A stretch of DNA of 21,467 nt from Lachnospiraceae bacterium UBA2864 (GTDB lineage Bacteria; Bacillota; Clostridia; Lachnospirales; Lachnospiraceae), in contig DEFA01000008.1 in the NCBI GenBank assembly GCA_002350525.1, positions 1 through 21,467 on the forward strand. The letters run 5' to 3'. Numbering within the stretch: position 1 is the first letter of the stretch; each line of letters starts with the position of its first letter. Below the pieces are notes generated by a model. The model did not search any database and was not told where the DNA came from. It was given only the letters and a program-made list of their open reading frames with translations. The position numbers and the translations under genes were made by a program. Shown in pieces: positions 14,055-21,096 of the stretch.

Positions 14055-14582
14055 ATGATACATGTTTTATTTTCTCAGATAATAGTGTTTATTACCGTTT
14101 TATGGGTAATAACAAGGTGTGCGGTTGCGTTAAAAACCAAGCAGTTTACGTTAAAAAGGGAATTGCAAATGCTGCTTGTATATGTGTGCATTGTTGTAAT
14201 TTCCAGATTTGTCTATTGCGGATTTCATCTTGTGAATGGCAGGATTCCCGCACTTAAGATAGTGATTTCTCCTGATCTTAGCTCAATGATCTCCTGTAAA
14301 CCGTTTTTCTTTCTTGTTGACAGATATGAAGGATGGCTTATGAACATTATCGGAAATATTGCAATGTTCATTCCCGTAGGTATAGTCTGGCCGATTTGCT
14401 TTCGAAATATCGATAGCATAAAGAAGGATGTCCTGGCAGGAGGCGGATATTCACTACTTATTGAGTTAACCCAGTTGCTGTGTCCGGAAAGACATACTGA
14501 TATAGATGATCTGATATTAAATACAAGCGGGGTATTGATCGGAGCTTGTATTATCTTTGCACTGCGAAGGGCAACTGAGTAA
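14055..14582 (+). CDS. VanZ family protein
   Basis: This 175-residue membrane protein has about four helices and the VanZ signature: the GWLMNIIGNIAMFIPVGIVW segment (residues 93-112), SLLIELTQLL, and a DIDDLILNTSGVLIG stretch before the final helix. VanZ of vancomycin-resistance clusters confers low-level teicoplanin resistance, but most genomic VanZ-like genes, including this one, lie away from glycopeptide resistance genes. AAAGGA lies about 12 bases before the ATG. It may share the transcript of the acyltransferase and regulator (51-base gap). Its stop is three bases from the convergent gene's stop, with no terminator between them. Confidence 0.9.
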   Translation: MIHVLFSQIIVFITVLWVITRCAVALKTKQFTLKRELQMLLVYVCIVVISRFVYCGFHLVNGRIPALKIVISPDLSSMISCKPFFFLVDRYEGWLMNIIGNIAMFIPVGIVWPICFRNIDSIKKDVLAGGGYSLLIELTQLLCPERHTDIDDLILNTSGVLIGACIIFALRRATE

Positions 14583-14585
14583 AAA

Positions 14586-15419
14586 TCAACTTTTTTCCTC
14601 ACCTTCATTATTAAGCCAGCTGGCTTCTCCCGTATTTACGAAATATTCAAACATTTCCTGATAGCGTTCAAGAATATTGGAATCGTCTACAGTCATTTCT
14701 TTTTTGCCGGCATCAGCCAGTTCCAGATAGAATTTTCCGGATCTGTTGTAGTATCCGAAGACTGAGAAGCCGTCATCGTTCGGGCCGTAGAGGATGCATT
14801 CCTTATGGGTTCCGACCTTACCAAACCACGGATAGCCCATATCGGTTTCAAGCATTTCAAACTTTTGGAACAGTTCGCGTATAGGAGTTTTCATACCTAT
14901 AACTTCGAGTTTGTATCGTCTTATAATTCCCATGATGATAGTCGCAGCACATTCAATCAGCACTAAAAATGCACCGGTTACACCGTCGGTTTTCTGCTTT
15001 ACGATAATGAATACCGCAAAGGCGGCAAGTAATAACGCAAATGCATACAGTATACGGGTGGTAAGTCGCTCCACTCGCAGATTTATCACATTTCCACCGG
15101 AGGTACCCCAGAATATGATACCCTCCATCAGCAGAATGAATGCAACTGTCATGCTTTTTCCGCTTCCACGATCAAAGTATAGATATGCTGCACCGATAGC
15201 AAAGGCCAGCATACCCAGAATTATATTTAAAAAATATCCTGCTTTATATCCAAGCTTATTTGTAAGGTCGGTAGATGAAGCCAGTCGGAAATAACCGACA
15301 ATGAACAGAAAGATTGAAATTCCGAGTATAGTATAAGAGAGAAATCCCAATTCCTTAGGCACAAAAATCAGGATGACATAGGATAGTATAAGAAGTATGG
15401 TATTGATCAGATTATTCAT
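14586..15419 (-). CDS. Unrecognised membrane protein with soluble C-terminal domain
   Basis: The 277-residue protein has about seven hydrophobic helices in its first 170 residues. A soluble C-terminal domain of about 105 residues follows, starting near KTPIRELFQKFEMLETDMGY and containing GPNDDGFSVFGYYNRSGKFY. The latter looks like a small mixed alpha-beta domain rather than an enzyme active site. I do not recognise the family. AAAGGA precedes the ATG at 15419. A TATAAT on this strand (15438-15443) is a possible -10, but no good -35 matches it. The gene converges with VanZ and is divergent from the DUF3592-like gene. Confidence 0.8.
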   Translation of the reverse strand: MNNLINTILLILSYVILIFVPKELGFLSYTILGISIFLFIVGYFRLASSTDLTNKLGYKAGYFLNIILGMLAFAIGAAYLYFDRGSGKSMTVAFILLMEGIIFWGTSGGNVINLRVERLTTRILYAFALLLAAFAVFIIVKQKTDGVTGAFLVLIECAATIIMGIIRRYKLEVIGMKTPIRELFQKFEMLETDMGYPWFGKVGTHKECILYGPNDDGFSVFGYYNRSGKFYLELADAGKKEMTVDDSNILERYQEMFEYFVNTGEASWLNNEGEEKS

Positions 15420-15451
15420 ATTTCGATTGTCCTTTGGATTATAACTAAATT

Positions 15452-15477
15452 TGCTAATTTTCTTTTAGCATTTTTTT
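15452..15477 (+). terminator. Weak plus-strand terminator-like hairpin
   Basis: TGCTAA (15452-15457) pairs with TTAGCA (15465-15470) over a seven-base loop and is followed by seven T. The stem is short and AT-rich. It lies beyond the start of the minus-strand membrane protein gene and would stop transcripts reading through from VanZ. Confidence 0.4.
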
Positions 15478-15503
15478 GCGTGCTTTGCAATCAGAATTAT
15501 GTA

Positions 15504-15532
15504 TTTAGCACGGTGTAAATTTTTGGTATAAT
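15504..15532 (+). promoter_or_regulatory. Promoter of the DUF3592-like gene
   Basis: An extended -10, TGGTATAAT (15524-15532), lies 31 bases before the ATG. The -35 is weak (TTTAGC at 15504-15509, 17-base spacer), as is usual with extended -10 promoters. GGAGGG follows as ribosome binding site. Confidence 0.6.
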
Positions 15533-15563
15533 AAAATAAACAAAGGATACGGAGGGAAAAATT

Positions 15564-15983
15564 ATGGGTATTGGCGCTATTATAGTGGGATTGATTTTAC
15601 TATTATTCCATGTATTATTTTTGTATTGTATATTCGGATACATTAAAAGAATAATCGTATGCACAGAAAAAATATATGCCAAAGTGACATCTGTAGAAGA
15701 GGATGAGAATAAGCATAAAGATTCTAAAACAGGTAAAATAACATATACATATAGTTATAAAACCTTTTTTAAATACGATTATAACGGGCAGACGTATGAG
15801 ACAACCCAGACTTATGATAAGAACAGAAGATATGACCGAGGTGATGAACCTTTAATAAAGATAAATCCACATAATCCGAAGGAAATCTGGACAAAGGGCG
15901 AATTTATAGATCTTTTAAAACTATCCTTAGCATTACCGCTTTTAGCGTTTTTTGATCTTTTATATATAGGAGTCAATTTTTAA
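15564..15983 (+). CDS. DUF3592-like membrane protein
   Basis: This 139-residue protein has a helix at each end (about 3-27 and 117-137). Between them is a soluble domain with the DUF3592-type pattern: YAKVTSVEEDENKHKDSKTG, a KTFFKYDYNGQTYET strand pair and DEPLIKINPHNPKEIW. DUF3592 domains are probably beta-sandwich modules beside membrane helices; no function is established. GGAGGG lies eight bases before the ATG, and an extended -10 lies upstream. The downstream EFR1 gene begins 66 bases later, with a small ACGAT/ATCGT hairpin (15983-15996) between them, so co-transcription is possible but not certain. Confidence 0.75.
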   Translation: MGIGAIIVGLILLLFHVLFLYCIFGYIKRIIVCTEKIYAKVTSVEEDENKHKDSKTGKITYTYSYKTFFKYDYNGQTYETTQTYDKNRRYDRGDEPLIKINPHNPKEIWTKGEFIDLLKLSLALPLLAFFDLLYIGVNF

Positions 15984-16049
15984 CGATAAAGATCGTAAAA
16001 GTATTTACAGGATGGGGAATCTGATACGGAAGATAAGAGAGCAGGGGAA

Positions 16050-16811
16050 ATGACAGGTTTATATTTTAGCGGAACAGGAAATTCAAAATATGCGGCGGAG
16101 CTGTTTTGTAAGGAGTTTGATAACGAAAGCCATGCATATTCTATAGAGGATCCGGAAGCATTGGCGGGTATAAAAGAATCGGACCTTATCGTATTCGCAT
16201 ATCCGGTTCAGTTCAGTACAGTGCCTAAGATTCTGAGAGATTATATTACAGATCATAAAGAGCTTTGGAAGAACAAGAAAGTTTTTATAATTGCAACGAT
16301 GGGGCTTTTCAGTGGTGACGGATCGGGAATACTCGGACGTCTGTTGCAGACCGTCGGTGCTGAAGTAATCGGCGGACTTCATCTTAAGATGCCTGACAGT
16401 ATAGCTGACGAGAAAGCGTTGAAACGTCCGCTTGAAAAGAATAAGGAACTTATAAAGAAGGCAGAGCATAAGATAAGGGAGTCTGTACAGCTCATGAAAG
16501 CAGGTAAGCCCACACAGGAAGGCATAGGCCCGGCGTACAGGCTTGCCGGTTTCTTTGGGCAGAGAGCATACTTTGGACATAAGACAAGGGAGTACAGCTC
16601 AAAACTTAAGGTTGACACTGATAAATGTATCGGATGCGGATTATGTGTAAAGCTGTGCCCCATGAATAATATAACTATAAAAGAGCAGAAAGCAGTTTCA
16701 TATGATCGATGTACTATGTGCTATCGCTGTATCAACAAATGTCCCAAGCAGGCGCTTACCCTTCTTGGAAAGAAAGTAGTTGAGCAGTGCGGAATTGAGA
16801 AATATAAATAA
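16050..16811 (+). CDS. EFR1-type flavodoxin-ferredoxin fusion
   Basis: The 253-residue protein combines an N-terminal flavodoxin-like domain (about 1-150) with a C-terminal two-cluster ferredoxin (about 185-235). The FMN phosphate loop is GTGNSKYAAELF (8-19), and VFAYPVQFSTVPKIL and IIATMGLFSGDGSG follow as the flavin loops. Cysteines are C193, C196, C199, C203-P and C221, C224, C227, C231-P, fitting two 4Fe-4S clusters. The EFR1 family is common in anaerobic Firmicutes; it presumably moves electrons between reduced ferredoxin or flavin partners, but its partners are not known. AGGGGA precedes the ATG. Remnants of other genes follow. Confidence 0.92.
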   Translation: MTGLYFSGTGNSKYAAELFCKEFDNESHAYSIEDPEALAGIKESDLIVFAYPVQFSTVPKILRDYITDHKELWKNKKVFIIATMGLFSGDGSGILGRLLQTVGAEVIGGLHLKMPDSIADEKALKRPLEKNKELIKKAEHKIRESVQLMKAGKPTQEGIGPAYRLAGFFGQRAYFGHKTREYSSKLKVDTDKCIGCGLCVKLCPMNNITIKEQKAVSYDRCTMCYRCINKCPKQALTLLGKKVVEQCGIEKYK

Positions 16812-16827
16812 TTACAAAGGGATACAT

Positions 16828-16866
16828 ATGAAATCAATACTCATAAAAGATATAACAGAGGTTTGA
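16828..16866 (+). pseudogene. 12-codon 5' remnant of a small protein gene
   Basis: AAAGGGA and an ATG open a 12-codon frame, MKSILIKDITEV, that stops at once. The first nine residues resemble the start of a small Lachnospiraceae protein family that I recall beginning MKS-[IV]-LIKD. If so, all but the start has been lost. The match is very short and from memory only. The thioesterase remnant starts four bases downstream. Confidence 0.3.
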
Positions 16867-16869
16867 AAA

Positions 16870-16965
16870 ATGTTAGAAGCAGGAATTATAAATAAATCAG
16901 ATATGATCGTGACTGAAGAGCGCACTGCAAAGGCTGTCGGAAGCGGAGGATTAGATGTGTTTTGA
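16870..16965 (+). pseudogene. 5' remnant of a hotdog-fold thioesterase (FlK-like)
   Basis: The frame encodes 31 residues: MLEAGIINKSDMIVTEERTA followed by KAVGSGGLDVF, then stop. This is the characteristic N-terminus of FlK-like (fluoroacetyl-CoA-type) hotdog thioesterases, whose intact forms continue with ATP-x(3)-ALME and are about 125-130 residues long. The continuation is missing and does not reappear in the other two plus-strand frames as far as 17040. A short later frame (MGKVEEKIRRIK) is unrelated. This is therefore a truncated gene rather than a simple frameshift. The 16812-17211 stretch otherwise holds only the terminator at 17039 and the TetR operators. Confidence 0.55.
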
Positions 16966-17038
16966 CAGATTTATGGGAAAAGTAGAAGAGAAAATCCGAA
17001 GGATAAAATAGGGCAGAATGAAAGAAAATCATATGATC

Positions 17039-17074
17039 AGCGGGAATTGCAGTTTTGCAGTTCCTGCTTTTTTT
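17039..17074 (+). terminator. Strong Rho-independent terminator
   Basis: AGCGGGAATTGCA (17039-17051) pairs with TGCAGTTCCTGCT (17056-17068) over a GTTT loop with two G-T wobbles, followed by a run of seven T. It isolates the third TetR module from the EFR1/remnant region. Confidence 0.9.
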
Positions 17075-17121
17075 GTACAGGCGGAGGAGGAAAAGGTGTT
17101 GTTACAAGTAGCAGTAGATTT

Positions 17122-17193
17122 AAAATGAAAGCCGTTTCATTTTTATCTTGACGACATCTCCTTGCGCTGTTAAAATGAAACTATATTCATTTT
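17122..17193 (+). promoter_or_regulatory. Promoter flanked by twin 22-bp TetR operators
   Basis: Operator 1 is a perfect inverted repeat, AAAATGAAA-gccg-TTTCATTTT (17122-17143). Operator 2, AAAATGAAA-ctat-ATTCATTTT (17172-17193), differs by one base in its right arm. The two start exactly 50 bp apart. Between and within them is TTGACG (17148-17153), a 17-base spacer and TAAAAT (17171-17176). Operator 2 thus covers the -10 and operator 1 lies just upstream of the -35. This is a textbook layout for autorepression by the TetR protein encoded 19 bases downstream. Confidence 0.85.
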
Positions 17194-17211
17194 TATAGAG
17201 GTGGATGGACC

Positions 17212-17874
17212 ATGCCGAAGGTTACACAGGAATATATTGAAAATAAAAAGAAACTTATCGTAGATGCGGCGTACAAGGTATGTCTTCGTAAGCCGGTTGA
17301 GATGGTGACTATGATGGATGTCATAGAAGAGACAGGACTTTCCCAGGGAGGCATCTACAGATTTTATAAGGATCTGGAAGAAATCCTAAGCGATGTTATA
17401 GCCGGAATGAGGATGAACTATAACATCATTGATGAAGTGGAGCGTCTCTTCAGTGCCAAGGAAAAACTGAGCTTTGAAGAGGGCGTACATAAGATCTTTG
17501 ATATTCTGGCAGATGTGATGGAGAAGCATCTGATGGATATTCAGAAGATAAATTTTGATCTGACTGTCCTTGCAATCAATGAGCCCGAAAGGGCGGAAAA
17601 GATTATAGGAGGCATAAAGGGACAGAGCAGTTTCGGTTATCTGTCTACTGTGGCACTTCCTAATCTTTTTAAGGAATGTGAGGAAAAGAAGTATAAACTC
17701 AGGGATAAACCTGAGAATATAGCTAATTTCATTTCATCTGCTTATACGGGAATTGAGATGAACTGTATTCTTACGGCCTGCTATAAGGCTCCCATGGGAG
17801 CACATTGTAAGCCGAGACCGCTTTTTGAAACACTTGCAAAATCCATCATCTATTTATGCGGAGGCAAAGAATAA
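17212..17874 (+). CDS. TetR/AcrR family transcriptional regulator (copy 3)
   Basis: This 220-residue regulator has its helix-turn-helix at about residues 12-58 (VTMMDVIEETGLSQGGIYRF, then YKDLEEILSDVI) and a longer helical ligand-binding part with GPE-less, divergent sequence. AGAGGTGG precedes the ATG. The gene follows its own twin operator and ends in a TAATG overlap with the hydrolase gene, so both are made from one autoregulated transcript. The ligand is unknown; the hydrolase's substrate or product, perhaps a lipid ester, is a reasonable guess. The family call is firm and the operator assignment is strong on position. Confidence 0.93.
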   Translation: MPKVTQEYIENKKKLIVDAAYKVCLRKPVEMVTMMDVIEETGLSQGGIYRFYKDLEEILSDVIAGMRMNYNIIDEVERLFSAKEKLSFEEGVHKIFDILADVMEKHLMDIQKINFDLTVLAINEPERAEKIIGGIKGQSSFGYLSTVALPNLFKECEEKKYKLRDKPENIANFISSAYTGIEMNCILTACYKAPMGAHCKPRPLFETLAKSIIYLCGGKE

Positions 17875-18995
17875 TGGGAAATAATCCAAAACCTACCGGA
17901 ATATACGCAGTCGGAACGACAACATTTACAGCAAAGGAAGAAAGGGATGAGGTACTGAATCCGGGTACAAAGAGAAGGATATCAGCACGTATCTACTATC
18001 CTGTTATGAAGGAAGCTGTGAACGGACTTGATAAGGTACAGTACATGTCGCGTGATATATTTAAGGGACTGAAGGCTGTTTTTAAGCTTCCGCTTAATTA
18101 CGACAAGGAAACAGCGGCGGGGCATAACATATCTGAATGCTATAAGGATGCTCCGCGGATCGCCGGAGAGAAGTTTCCGCTCATCATATTCAATCATGGA
18201 TATCAGTCCTTCAGGGAGGGAAATTCATATCTTTGTATAGAGCTTGCATCTCATGGATATGTTGTCATGACGGTCGGTCATCCTTTGGAGGGCGTCTGTA
18301 CAGAGTATGATGACGCTGCACCGACTTATGGTGACAAGAAGCTCCTGAAAATCGCAAACAGACCGATGATCCCCAATATATTAGCACTTAATAAGCTTTG
18401 TAAAATGAAGGGTACGAATACAGAACTGACTAAGGAGATTGACAAGTACCAGGAGAGGTTTGGACGTTTTCTGATAAAACGTCTTCCTGAATGGGAAAAG
18501 GATATTTATATTGCACTGAACCATGCTAAGAAGAACATGGGCGATATGATCGATTTTGATAAGGGTATCGGCCTGACCGGTCATTCTTTCGGCGGTGCAG
18601 TTGCCTATTATCTCTGCATGAAGGATCCGCAGTTTAAGTGTGGTGCTAACATAGACGGTTTGCTGTTTGGCATGTATAAAGATAAGGTTATGGATAAGCC
18701 GTTCCTTATGATAGCCTGCGAAGATCATGAGGTATTAGCTGCGAGAGTCTGCTGCATGCATTCGGCACCGGCTTATAAGGCGGTGTTCAGAGACATGAAG
18801 CATGTTGGCTTTTCCGATATGAAGTTTGCCATTCCGAAGTTCATGTCCGGAACGACAGGAAAACTCGATGTGGACCTTATGCATGAGAAGCTGTGTAAGT
18901 GTCATTTGGCATTTTTTGATGCACATTTGAAGCAGAACAGTGATAAGGTTGATGTGAAATCAGACGATGTAATAAGATTTGAGGCATTCGCCTGA
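17874..18995 (+). CDS. Alpha/beta hydrolase resembling PAF acetylhydrolase
   Basis: The 373-residue enzyme has the order and spacing of the platelet-activating-factor acetylhydrolase family (PF03403). FNHGY (107-111) forms the oxyanion region, GLTGHSFGGAVAYYL carries nucleophile S238, and D261 in the NIDGLLFG segment and H310 in DMKHVGFSD complete the triad. The S-to-D spacing of 23 equals that remembered for human plasma PAF-AH. No signal peptide is visible, so it acts in the cytoplasm. Likely substrates are short-chain or oxidised phospholipid esters or other small esters; this is inference. The ATG overlaps the TetR stop, with GGAGG nine bases upstream, so translation is coupled. Confidence 0.85.
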   Translation: MGNNPKPTGIYAVGTTTFTAKEERDEVLNPGTKRRISARIYYPVMKEAVNGLDKVQYMSRDIFKGLKAVFKLPLNYDKETAAGHNISECYKDAPRIAGEKFPLIIFNHGYQSFREGNSYLCIELASHGYVVMTVGHPLEGVCTEYDDAAPTYGDKKLLKIANRPMIPNILALNKLCKMKGTNTELTKEIDKYQERFGRFLIKRLPEWEKDIYIALNHAKKNMGDMIDFDKGIGLTGHSFGGAVAYYLCMKDPQFKCGANIDGLLFGMYKDKVMDKPFLMIACEDHEVLAARVCCMHSAPAYKAVFRDMKHVGFSDMKFAIPKFMSGTTGKLDVDLMHEKLCKCHLAFFDAHLKQNSDKVDVKSDDVIRFEAFA

Positions 18996-19013
18996 TGCTG
19001 ATATAATTAGCAT
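18979..19013 (+). promoter_or_regulatory. Promoter of the GNAT gene with palindrome over the -10
   Basis: TTGAGG (18979-18984), a 17-base spacer and TATAAT (19002-19007) lie at the very end of the hydrolase gene. ATGCT (18995-18999) and AGCAT (19009-19013) form an inverted repeat around the -10, a possible operator. Confidence 0.6.
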
Positions 19014-19050
19014 GTATAAATGATAGTCACATATGGAAAAGGGAGCATTA

Positions 19051-19488
19051 ATGATAAGCTTAAGACAGATAACAAAAGAAAATATAGATGAGGTTCTGAG
19101 CCTTAGAGTAAATGATGAGCAAAAGACTTTTGTTTCGACCAATTCCGAATCTCTGGCGCAGGCATATGTATATCGTGAGACAGCATGGCCTTTTGCCGTA
19201 TATGAGGATGATACATTGGTGGGCTTTATCATGATGGGGTACTATGATGTAAAGCAGTATTATACACTCTGGAAATTCATGATAGATGAGAAATATCAGA
19301 ATAAGGGATACGGACGGCAGGCTCTTAAGCTTGGACTTGACTTTATAAAAGATAAGTTCGGGCAGGTGGATATATATACAGGAGTTGCTGTGGGTAATAA
19401 AGTGGCCAAGGGATTATATGAATCTGTAGGCTTTGCGGATACGGGACTGCGGGAATTCGGAATGGAAGAACTGTGTCTGAAAAGCTAA
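19051..19488 (+). CDS. GNAT acetyltransferase, BltD/PaiA-like
   Basis: The 145-residue protein is a single GNAT domain. Acetyl-CoA binding is shown by FMIDEKYQNKGYGRQALKLG, with the Q-x-x-G-x-G pyrophosphate loop at 83-88. The N-terminal LSLRVNDEQKTFVSTNSESL and the AWPFAVYEDDTLVGFIMMGY segment resemble the spermine/spermidine acetyltransferases BltD and PaiA of Bacillus, where acetylation of polyamines lowers their toxicity. The subfamily assignment is by pattern and not certain. AAGGGAG precedes the ATG at 19051; the ATG at 19033 lacks a site. It has its own promoter. The next gene is convergent; GCCT/AGGC plus T run (19490-19505) is only a poor terminator. Confidence 0.85.
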   Translation: MISLRQITKENIDEVLSLRVNDEQKTFVSTNSESLAQAYVYRETAWPFAVYEDDTLVGFIMMGYYDVKQYYTLWKFMIDEKYQNKGYGRQALKLGLDFIKDKFGQVDIYTGVAVGNKVAKGLYESVGFADTGLREFGMEELCLKS

Positions 19489-19536
19489 TGCCTGTCAGGC
19501 GATGTTTTTCAAAAAAAATATGAGCATAACCGTATC

Positions 19537-20904
19537 TTAATTAACAGGATTGATCAGTTTTCGTTTACACCAGAAATATGCCGGTATAAGAAATGCATCT
19601 GCCAGAATCCAGGCAAAAGGACTTGAGAAACAAGCTCCGGTAAATCCGATTATCGGGATAAGTATAAGAGCGGTTATCGTTCTTGCAACCATTTCAAGTA
19701 CTCCCGCCAGCATTGCAAAGTTTGAAAATCCCATTCCCTGTATAGTAAAACGTACGGTATTGACGATAGCAACCATAAAGTCAAATGCTGTAACGGTAAT
19801 AAGGTACTGTTTGGACATTTTAATAATATTTGGTGCTTCATCGGCAAGTTTGTTTTTATCCAGGAAGAGGGTTGCAGCATGTTCTCCGAACAGTAAAACC
19901 GTTATCATGAGAATTATACATATAAAAGCGGAGATGATAAGTGCATCACGAAGACCTTGACCGATTCTTTCTACTTTTTTTGCACCGACATTTTGTCCGG
20001 CATATGGAGCCATAGTCTGACCGAGTCCATCCAGTGGGCATGTTAAGAGAACATGTACCTTAAGTGCTGTTGTCATAGCAGCTACACTTATATCGCCGAG
20101 GCCGTTTACTGCAGTCTGCAGAATTACAGAACCGATACCGGTGATTGAATACTGAAGTCCCATAGGAATTCCGATACTCATAAGTTTTTTCATGATTACG
20201 GGAGAAGGTTTCATATCACCCGGCTGCATTTTGAGTATGGTATATCGTTTCATGATAAAGATAACACAGCAGATTCCGGATATTCCCTGTGAGAGTACCG
20301 TAGCATAAGCGGCACCGTCGACATTCATTCCCATATATTTTATAAAAAGAATATCAAGACTTATATTGATCATTGCTGCAATCATTAAGAAGATTATCGG
20401 TGATCTGCTGTCACCCATAGCTCGGATGATCGCTGCGGAAAGATTATAAATTATCATACATGGTATTCCGGCGAAAATAATGAATATATATGAATAAGCA
20501 TACTCACTTATACTTTCCGGAGTATTCATAAGGCTTATGATAGGTTTGCAAAAGGAGCATATAAGAACAGTGATTATAATGCTGAATATAGCAGCAAGCC
20601 ATATACTGTTTGCGACGGAACGGCGAAGAGCTTTTTCATTTCTGGCACCGAAGTGAAGGGATGCATTAACTGCAAATCCATTGCAGATACCCATACAAAA
20701 TCCCAGCACTATAAAATTCAACGAACCGGTACATCCGACTCCGGCCAGGGCTTCTTTACCAAGATATCTTCCTACTATAATTGAATCAACCAGATTATAG
20801 AATTGTTGAAAGAATAGACCGAGTATCATAGGTGTGGCAAATTTCAACAGAAGTTTCATAGGTGATCCGGTTGTAAGATCTTTAGTCAGATTTTTACTGC
20901 TCAT
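19537..20904 (-). CDS. MATE family efflux transporter
   Basis: This 455-residue integral membrane protein has twelve helices in two six-helix halves, the standard MATE length and build. Recognisable features are the N-terminal LTTGSPMKLLLKFATPMILG, QFYNLVDSIIVGRYLGKEAL near residues 39-58 and a GLGQTMAPYAGQNVGAKK segment at the start of the second half. It presumably exports cationic drugs or metabolites using sodium or proton flux. I chose the ATG at 20904, six bases after AAGGAA; a TTG two codons earlier is the alternative. It has its own promoter on the minus strand and converges with the GNAT gene. Confidence 0.95.
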   Translation of the reverse strand: MSSKNLTKDLTTGSPMKLLLKFATPMILGLFFQQFYNLVDSIIVGRYLGKEALAGVGCTGSLNFIVLGFCMGICNGFAVNASLHFGARNEKALRRSVANSIWLAAIFSIIITVLICSFCKPIISLMNTPESISEYAYSYIFIIFAGIPCMIIYNLSAAIIRAMGDSRSPIIFLMIAAMINISLDILFIKYMGMNVDGAAYATVLSQGISGICCVIFIMKRYTILKMQPGDMKPSPVIMKKLMSIGIPMGLQYSITGIGSVILQTAVNGLGDISVAAMTTALKVHVLLTCPLDGLGQTMAPYAGQNVGAKKVERIGQGLRDALIISAFICIILMITVLLFGEHAATLFLDKNKLADEAPNIIKMSKQYLITVTAFDFMVAIVNTVRFTIQGMGFSNFAMLAGVLEMVARTITALILIPIIGFTGACFSSPFAWILADAFLIPAYFWCKRKLINPVN

Positions 20905-20963
20905 AGTCAATTCCTTAGGTGAGTTATATATTAATACATTGATGAATATTGATAAACGATGAG

Positions 20964-21018
20964 ATTATAGCATTGTGAGTGTTAAGTCTCAATTGTTTTT
21001 AATGTCTTTTTAAAGACA
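20964..21018 (-). promoter_or_regulatory. MATE promoter and upstream perfect palindrome
   Basis: Read on the minus strand, TTGAGA (20987-20992), a 17-base spacer and TATAAT (20964-20969) give a near-consensus promoter. Just upstream lies a perfect 16-bp palindrome, TGTCTTT-TT-AAAGACA (21003-21018), between the divergent MATE and PAP2 genes. A regulator could act on both from there; none is encoded nearby. Confidence 0.65.
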
Positions 21019-21096
21019 ATTTAATGAAAGTAATATATTATACTTGAATTGTAAATGCTTATTATTATGATAGAACAGATAGGAGGAGTAACTTAC

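Noticed and set aside
16083..16580. 165-codon minus-strand frame opposite the EFR1 gene
   Set aside because: It lies entirely opposite a gene with clear cofactor motifs and has no family signal.
19490..19505. GCCT/AGGC hairpin with T run between GNAT and MATE
   Set aside because: Only four base pairs with a three-base loop; too weak to list as a terminator.
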